DNA from: Anaeramoeba flamelloides
Lineage: Eukaryota; Metamonada; Anaeramoebidae
NCBI GenBank assembly: GCA_027625915.1
Contig: JANTQA010000023.1
Span: forward strand, 16,864,001 to 16,928,000
Length of the DNA: 64,000 nt
Direction: 5' to 3'
Made by a program: the position numbers and the translations under genes. Shown piece by piece: positions 59,354-64,000 of the stretch (position 1 is the stretch's first letter; each line of letters starts with the position of its first letter). The notes beneath the pieces were generated by a model. That model was not told the origin of the DNA. It saw only the letters and a list, made by a program, of their open reading frames with translations, and did no database searches.

Positions 59354-60043
59354 TTGATTTTTTCTTCTTTTAACATTAGAGGACTAAATAATTTTAACAA
59401 AAAAAAACTTTTGGAATCTTTCTTAATTAATAATGATATAGACATTGTTTTTCTCCAAGAAACAAAAACTAAAAATAAACCAAATTTTATTTTTTTTGAT
59501 ACAATTATTAAAAATTGTTATGGCGAAAAAAAATCAAAAGGTGGACTACAAATATTATTCAAAAAGATTTATTTAAACTTTATTTCCGAAATTCAATATC
59601 CAGATCAAGATGTACAAATAATTCGCTTCACAGATATAATTTTTATTAATATATATTTGAGGGAAGATAGAAAAAAAGAATTAATAAAAATTATTCAAAC
59701 ATTAATTGTTCAATACCATAATTTCAAAACAATAATTGTCGGTGATTTTAATCTTACGGATAATGAAATTAAAAAAAAGATAATATTAAAAAATTTTAAA
59801 ATCCTTTCTAATTCCATAAATAGTAGAAAGAATAATATTGACCATATCTTAATTAACTTTAAAAATAAAAAAATTCTCAAAATATCAAAATCAATTGAAA
59901 ACAATCTGTCAGATCACAAAATGATTATTAATAATATCAATATTAATTCAGAGTGGAATATTAAGAAAAAATATAAAATTATAACAAATAATAGTTATCA
60001 AAAAGAATTTACTCATTATTTAAAGAAAAAAAATTCATTTTAA
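59354..60043 (+). pseudogene. LINE endonuclease domain (EEP/APE family)
   Basis: About 230 codons open. The family motifs are visible: SFNIRGLN, IVFLQETKTK, KGGLQILFKK, IIVGDFNLTDN, NNIDHILINF and the final SDHKMI. The residues expected for metal binding and catalysis (Asn, Glu, Asp-x-Asn, Ser-Asp-His) are present. The downstream frame breaks before the RT. Confidence 0.9.
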
Positions 60044-60591
60044 ATACAAATACTATAAAAAAATTTAAAACTAAATTTATTAAATATACAGATATAATTT
60101 ATAAAGAAAATAAAAATGACCATAAAATTGCTCCATTAATTAAAAAATATTTTGTCTAACCCAAATTTAATTAATCGAATCAAAAAAATAAACAAAGAAG
60201 CTTGGAATAAATTTATTGATGAAATAAACTTAGAATATATGGAAAACAAAAATTTTTGGAAAAAAATTAATTTTAAAAGGTCTAAAAAAATGAAAATGAT
60301 TTTAAATAATCAAAACATGATTGATGAATATTTTGGTTATATTAAAAACAATTCAATTGAACCAAGTAAAAATATTTTAAATTATATAAAAAATTTAAAA
60401 ATTAAAAATTTAAAAATTTTAAAATTGATAATTTTTTTCCAATTGAAAATATTAAAAAACACTATCAAAAAATTTAAAAAATAAATCAGTTAAAGGATTT
60501 CAAAAAATTGAGAATTTAAAATATATTTGAAATGATGAAATCATTTCAAATCTTGAACAAATTGAAAATAAAAATTATGATAAATATTTAA

Positions 60592-61224
60592 TTGCAATTC
60601 ATAATATATTTAATAATTGGCTATTTAATCCTAATAAGAATAATATTGAATATATTAAAAAAAGATCAATTTTATTTATACATAAAAAAGGAAATGAGGG
60701 GGGTAACTTTGAATTATCGACCAATTTCAATTAATCAAAGTTTACCAAGATTATTTCTTAAAATGTTATATAAACTAATTGAACCTTGTTGGGAATTTAT
60801 TCACAAATCACAGTTTGGATTTCGAAAACAATATGATACTCGAATTGCAGTTTTAAATTTCTTAAATACTTATAATAATATAAAATCAAATAATGAAAAT
60901 GAAAATAATAAAACATATATTATAATGATTGATATAGCAAAATTTTTTGATTCAATCAGTTTTAAAATAATTAGAAAAACAATAAAAAAATTTATTTTAA
61001 ATAAAATTATTCAAAATTTTTTAATAAAATATTATCAAGGAGAAGGGCTAGGTATATTTCAAGGAGACCCATTATCACCTATTTTATTTGCTCTAATTTC
61101 ACATTTTCTTTTATTAAAAATAATATCTTTAACAGACCATTGTCAAATGTTTGCAGATGATTTAATCTTAATTATAAAAGGGGATAAACATCATTTAAAT
61201 CAAAAAATTAAATTCAATTTATGA
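60592..61224 (+). pseudogene. LINE reverse transcriptase domain
   Basis: Shows NYRPISI, KSQFGFRK, MIDIAKFFDSI, IFQGDPLSPILFA and the catalytic box MFADDLILI. About 210 codons are open, then the frame shifts. The segment before NYRPISI is already garbled. Fingers and palm are recognisable; the thumb and C-terminus continue in other frames to about 62100. Confidence 0.92.
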
Positions 61225-62244
61225 AATTATAATTCAATTTGGATTGAAACCAAATAAAGAAAAAAACAGTTATTTCAAAAAGATTTAAAAAAGATTAAAT
61301 ATTTAGGTATCTATTTGGATAAAATTTCACATATAGTTTATAATTTAAAAAAAGCTAAAGAAACATTTAATAACTGTAAACAATTATTTAATAACAATTC
61401 CCTCAATAATAATTTGAAAATCAGATTATTTAAATCTTTTATATTAAGTCAATTAACATATGGATTAGAATTTTTTTAATTATGAAATAAAAACTTTAAA
61501 TTATTTAAATTCTTGGATGAATACAGCCATTACTGAAATATGCAAAATAAACAGAAATACACCAATTCTTATTTATAAAACAGAATTTAAAATTGAAAAT
61601 ATGGTAATTTCAGTAAATAAAAAAAAAATTCAAATTTAAAAAAAAATTAAAAATTTTATCACTTCCTTATTTAGAAAAATTAATAAAATTTAATCAACGA
61701 ACCAACAATAAAATTAACTGGAATTCAAAAGATATAATTGAATTAAAAAAGGAAATCTATAAATACACATATAATGAATTATTGAATTCCAAGAGCTGGA
61801 AAGTGCAAAAAATACTTCACAATATTAAGAAACCAAAATTCATTATTTACAACTCAAAAATATCTAAGCTATCCATCAAGTTCAACAATCCTAAAATTTA
61901 GGACATTTACCAATTGCTTAAACAGATATTACTATGTAATTAATAAAAATTCAAATAAATTTTGTCCTCGATGTTTAAAATACAAACAAAAGGAAGTTAT
62001 AGAAAATATTGATCATTTTTTGTGGGTATGTCCTTCCTATGAAAATAATAGATTAATATTTCTGAATAAATTAAATGAAAAAAAACCTCTATGAATTAAT
62101 TTTAAACCATAACAGTTTATTATTATTTTCATTGGTTAATAATCGTGAAATCTATGATTTTACGCTTAAATTTCTGAAAGGAAATTTAAGTATAAGGACA
62201 ACTAGAGTGTAATTTACACTTCTTCAATAATAAAAAAAAAAAAA

Positions 62245-62260
62245 AACAACAAGATTTTTT
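62245..62260 (+). repeat. Target-site duplication of the LINE, right
   Basis: AACAACAAGATTTTTT directly after the poly-A; identical to 57931-57946. Confidence 0.88.
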
Positions 62261-64000
62261 TCTCAAGTCTTTCAAATTTGAAATTTTTTTAAAAAAAACC
62301 TATACCAAACCATAAAATGTATATCATAGCATATAACCGAAGATTTTTTTTTTGAATTTAACAGAGACAAAAAAGTCAATTTCTATGTCTGTAAAATTTC
62401 ACGGTAGGTTTGGAACGGCTGTAGCGATAAATTTGTGATAATATTATAAAATTAAGCTTAATCAAACTTTATTATCAAAAATCAGAAAATGGCGATAATT
62501 CACATTATCGTGATATGCACAAAAATCGATAAAATATAAAATCAATTATTTTTTTGATTTCACCTTAAAAAAATTCCTTGACGAATTTTACAAAAGCCTT
62601 GAGACTTTTATAATGCTTTTCACCATTTAAAAATATTAGAAAGTGTTTGCAAGGGTTGTGAATTCTCTTCAAGTGTTTGAAAGTTTTGAAAGACATTTAT
62701 CTTTATAAACGAAGGAAATTATTTTTTTTGTAGTTGAAAAAAAATATGAAATTTTTTTCATTTTATTTCTTTTTACAAAAATAAAAATTCCATATAAATG
62801 TTACGATCAAACTAATAATATCCATTTTAACAAATTACTTGAATATTTAAATGAGTTTTTTTTAAAATGGAGTTGTTACTTTCTCAAGTTAAATAGCCAA
62901 AAAGAAGAAAGAGGAATTTTCATTTTTATTGGTGATCAATTAAACAAAAACCTCTAAGCTCGAGTTGTGTTTTATGTTCAATAAAATAACAATAGAGAAG
63001 AAGAATAAAAAGGACAAGCGTGCTTTCCAAACAATCTTTATGATTAGTGATGATAGTGTAGGTAGGTTAAAGAGAAAGCTTTGGGAAAGTTAACTGTCTC
63101 CTTTAAACTTTAATAGAATATTGAAAATGATTTAATCAAAGTGCATTCTTTTAAAGAATCTGTGAAGGTTGGTTGTTTTCGAAGAATTTTTATTCAACGC
63201 AATTTATAACACCAAAACAAAATGGCAAACTATTTATTTTTCTTTTTTCTCTTAGTGTTGCTGATAGAAAGGATCGATCAGTATATAAACCAAATCATAA
63301 CAAAATAAAAGAAATATATTTGATCTGATCCTTGATTGAATCAAGTATCTCTTTTTTGTTATTTTTTAAAAGAATAACTTTTGTTCACATAATCTATTTT
63401 TTGATCAAAAAAAATTTCTTTTTAAAAATATTGCCCATGTAGCCCTAAAATCCATAAACTATTATTTCGCGATTTACTTTTTTTTCTCGATATTATGACA
63501 TTTATCACAATTATTAAATAATTGTTGCGATTTTAGAGAATATAACAATTTGTTATCGATATCGCGATAATATTGATTATAAGCCAAATTTCAAAATTCG
63601 TGGCAAACTTTTTTATTATTATTTTTTTCTTTTTTCGTTTGTCTTTCAAAAAATGAAAGGATTACACTATATTTTTATTTATTAATCTATATTGGTTATT
63701 ATTTCTAAACACTTTGGTGAAATACATTATTATTTAAAAAAAAAAACAATTAAACAAATTTTTTTCTGATGAAGAATTTGCCCTTATTTTTGAAATTTGG
63801 ATTATCGCAATTTTCTGCAATATCAGGATTTTATAGAAATTAGTCATGTATTTTGAAACTTTATTGTGAATTTGACAAAGATATCGTCAAATATGCTCTA
63901 TTATTTGAAATCTTGCAAAATTTACCTTTTATTACTGATAAATTCAAAATAAGTTTGTTAATTTTTTTTTTCTTCATTACATCATCAAACTCTTTCATGA
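62261..64000. other. Right-end spacer, mostly CGCGATAAT element
   Basis: Short host flank, then the inverted copy of the CGCGATAAT element (62395-63605), then AT-rich DNA with one more motif near 63803 (GATTATCGCAATTTTC). No gene seen up to the window edge. Confidence 0.55.
62395..63605 (-). mobile_element. CGCGATAAT-motif element, shorter inverted copy
   Basis: Reverse complement follows 43440-45400 block by block: CTTGAGACTTTTATAATGCT, TTCAAGTGTTTGAAAGTTTT, AAAGAAGAAAGAGGAATTTT, TGATCCTTGATTGAATCAAG, and an end cluster with TTATCGATATCGCGATAATA and ATTATTTCGCGATTTAC. About 700 bp of the long copy's interior are missing. No coding capacity. Confidence 0.68.

Larger units (their letters stand above)
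57947..62244 (+). mobile_element. Non-LTR retrotransposon (APE-type LINE), 5'-truncated, decayed
   Basis: Bounded by a perfect 16-bp target-site duplication and ending in poly-A at about 62232-62244. Order: ORF1-like region (to about 58543 or 58900), apurinic endonuclease (59354-60043), linker (60152-60484), reverse transcriptase (60592-61224), thumb-like KYLGIYLDK segment (about 61290), and a terminal Cys-His finger (CPRC...HFLWVCPSY, about 61960-62035). It starts inside ORF1 with no Met, so it is 5'-truncated. ORF2 is split by several frameshifts and stops, so it cannot be active. The clade is uncertain; the C-terminal finger occurs in several APE-type clades. Confidence 0.93.

Overview
The window is very AT-rich nuclear DNA from a unicellular eukaryote. 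Genes use standard stop codons and GT-AG introns. Introns range from about 130 bp to more than 3 kb. Spacers are long and full of homopolymers, and proteins carry Asn/Lys/Asp/Ser-rich stretches. The mix of ordinary eukaryotic genes, kilobase introns and low-complexity proteins fits a free-living amoeba or other protist. An Anaeramoeba-like metamonad is my best guess, but only a guess. Nothing bacterial, organellar or viral dominates.

Recognised host genes, left to right: an NPC1-type sterol transporter (minus, 1-6973, cut by the left edge), rebuilt from four exons whose phases agree; a single-exon 1232-residue low-complexity protein (minus, 17234-20932); proteasome subunit beta type 2 (minus, 25103-25729); TCTP (minus, two exons, 29453-30072); a BAR-domain protein (minus, three exons, 34844-38784); a TPRA1-like seven-helix membrane protein (minus, large exon 47769-48445); kinetochore subunit Spc25 (plus, four exons, 51596-52774); and an NQO1-like quinone reductase (minus, at least three exons including a 32-nt one, 55326-56963). 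All but Spc25 lie on the minus strand. They look like unrelated housekeeping genes, not a cluster or pathway.

The spacers and large introns hold many mobile-element remains. (a) A palindromic TA-flanked MITE of about 200 bp has six copies. (b) A TTAA-flanked element of about 180 bp has three copies. (c) An element of about 700 bp with inverted repeats around CAGTCAAAGGGGCCCA has three clear copies and one diverged copy. (d) An inverted-repeat element of about 260 bp has two clear copies and one partial copy. (e) A dispersed family carries clusters of CGCGATAAT-like motifs. (f) A non-LTR retrotransposon at 57947-62244 has a perfect 16-bp target-site duplication and poly-A. Two nested insertions give a relative order of activity. 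A recent 302-bp tandem duplication (14260-14851) and two long CA/TG microsatellites are also present.

I found no convincing undescribed system. The most useful leads are the nested MITE families, the CGCGATAAT element, the near-identical tandem duplication with a coding-like core, and several unassigned exon-like fragments.
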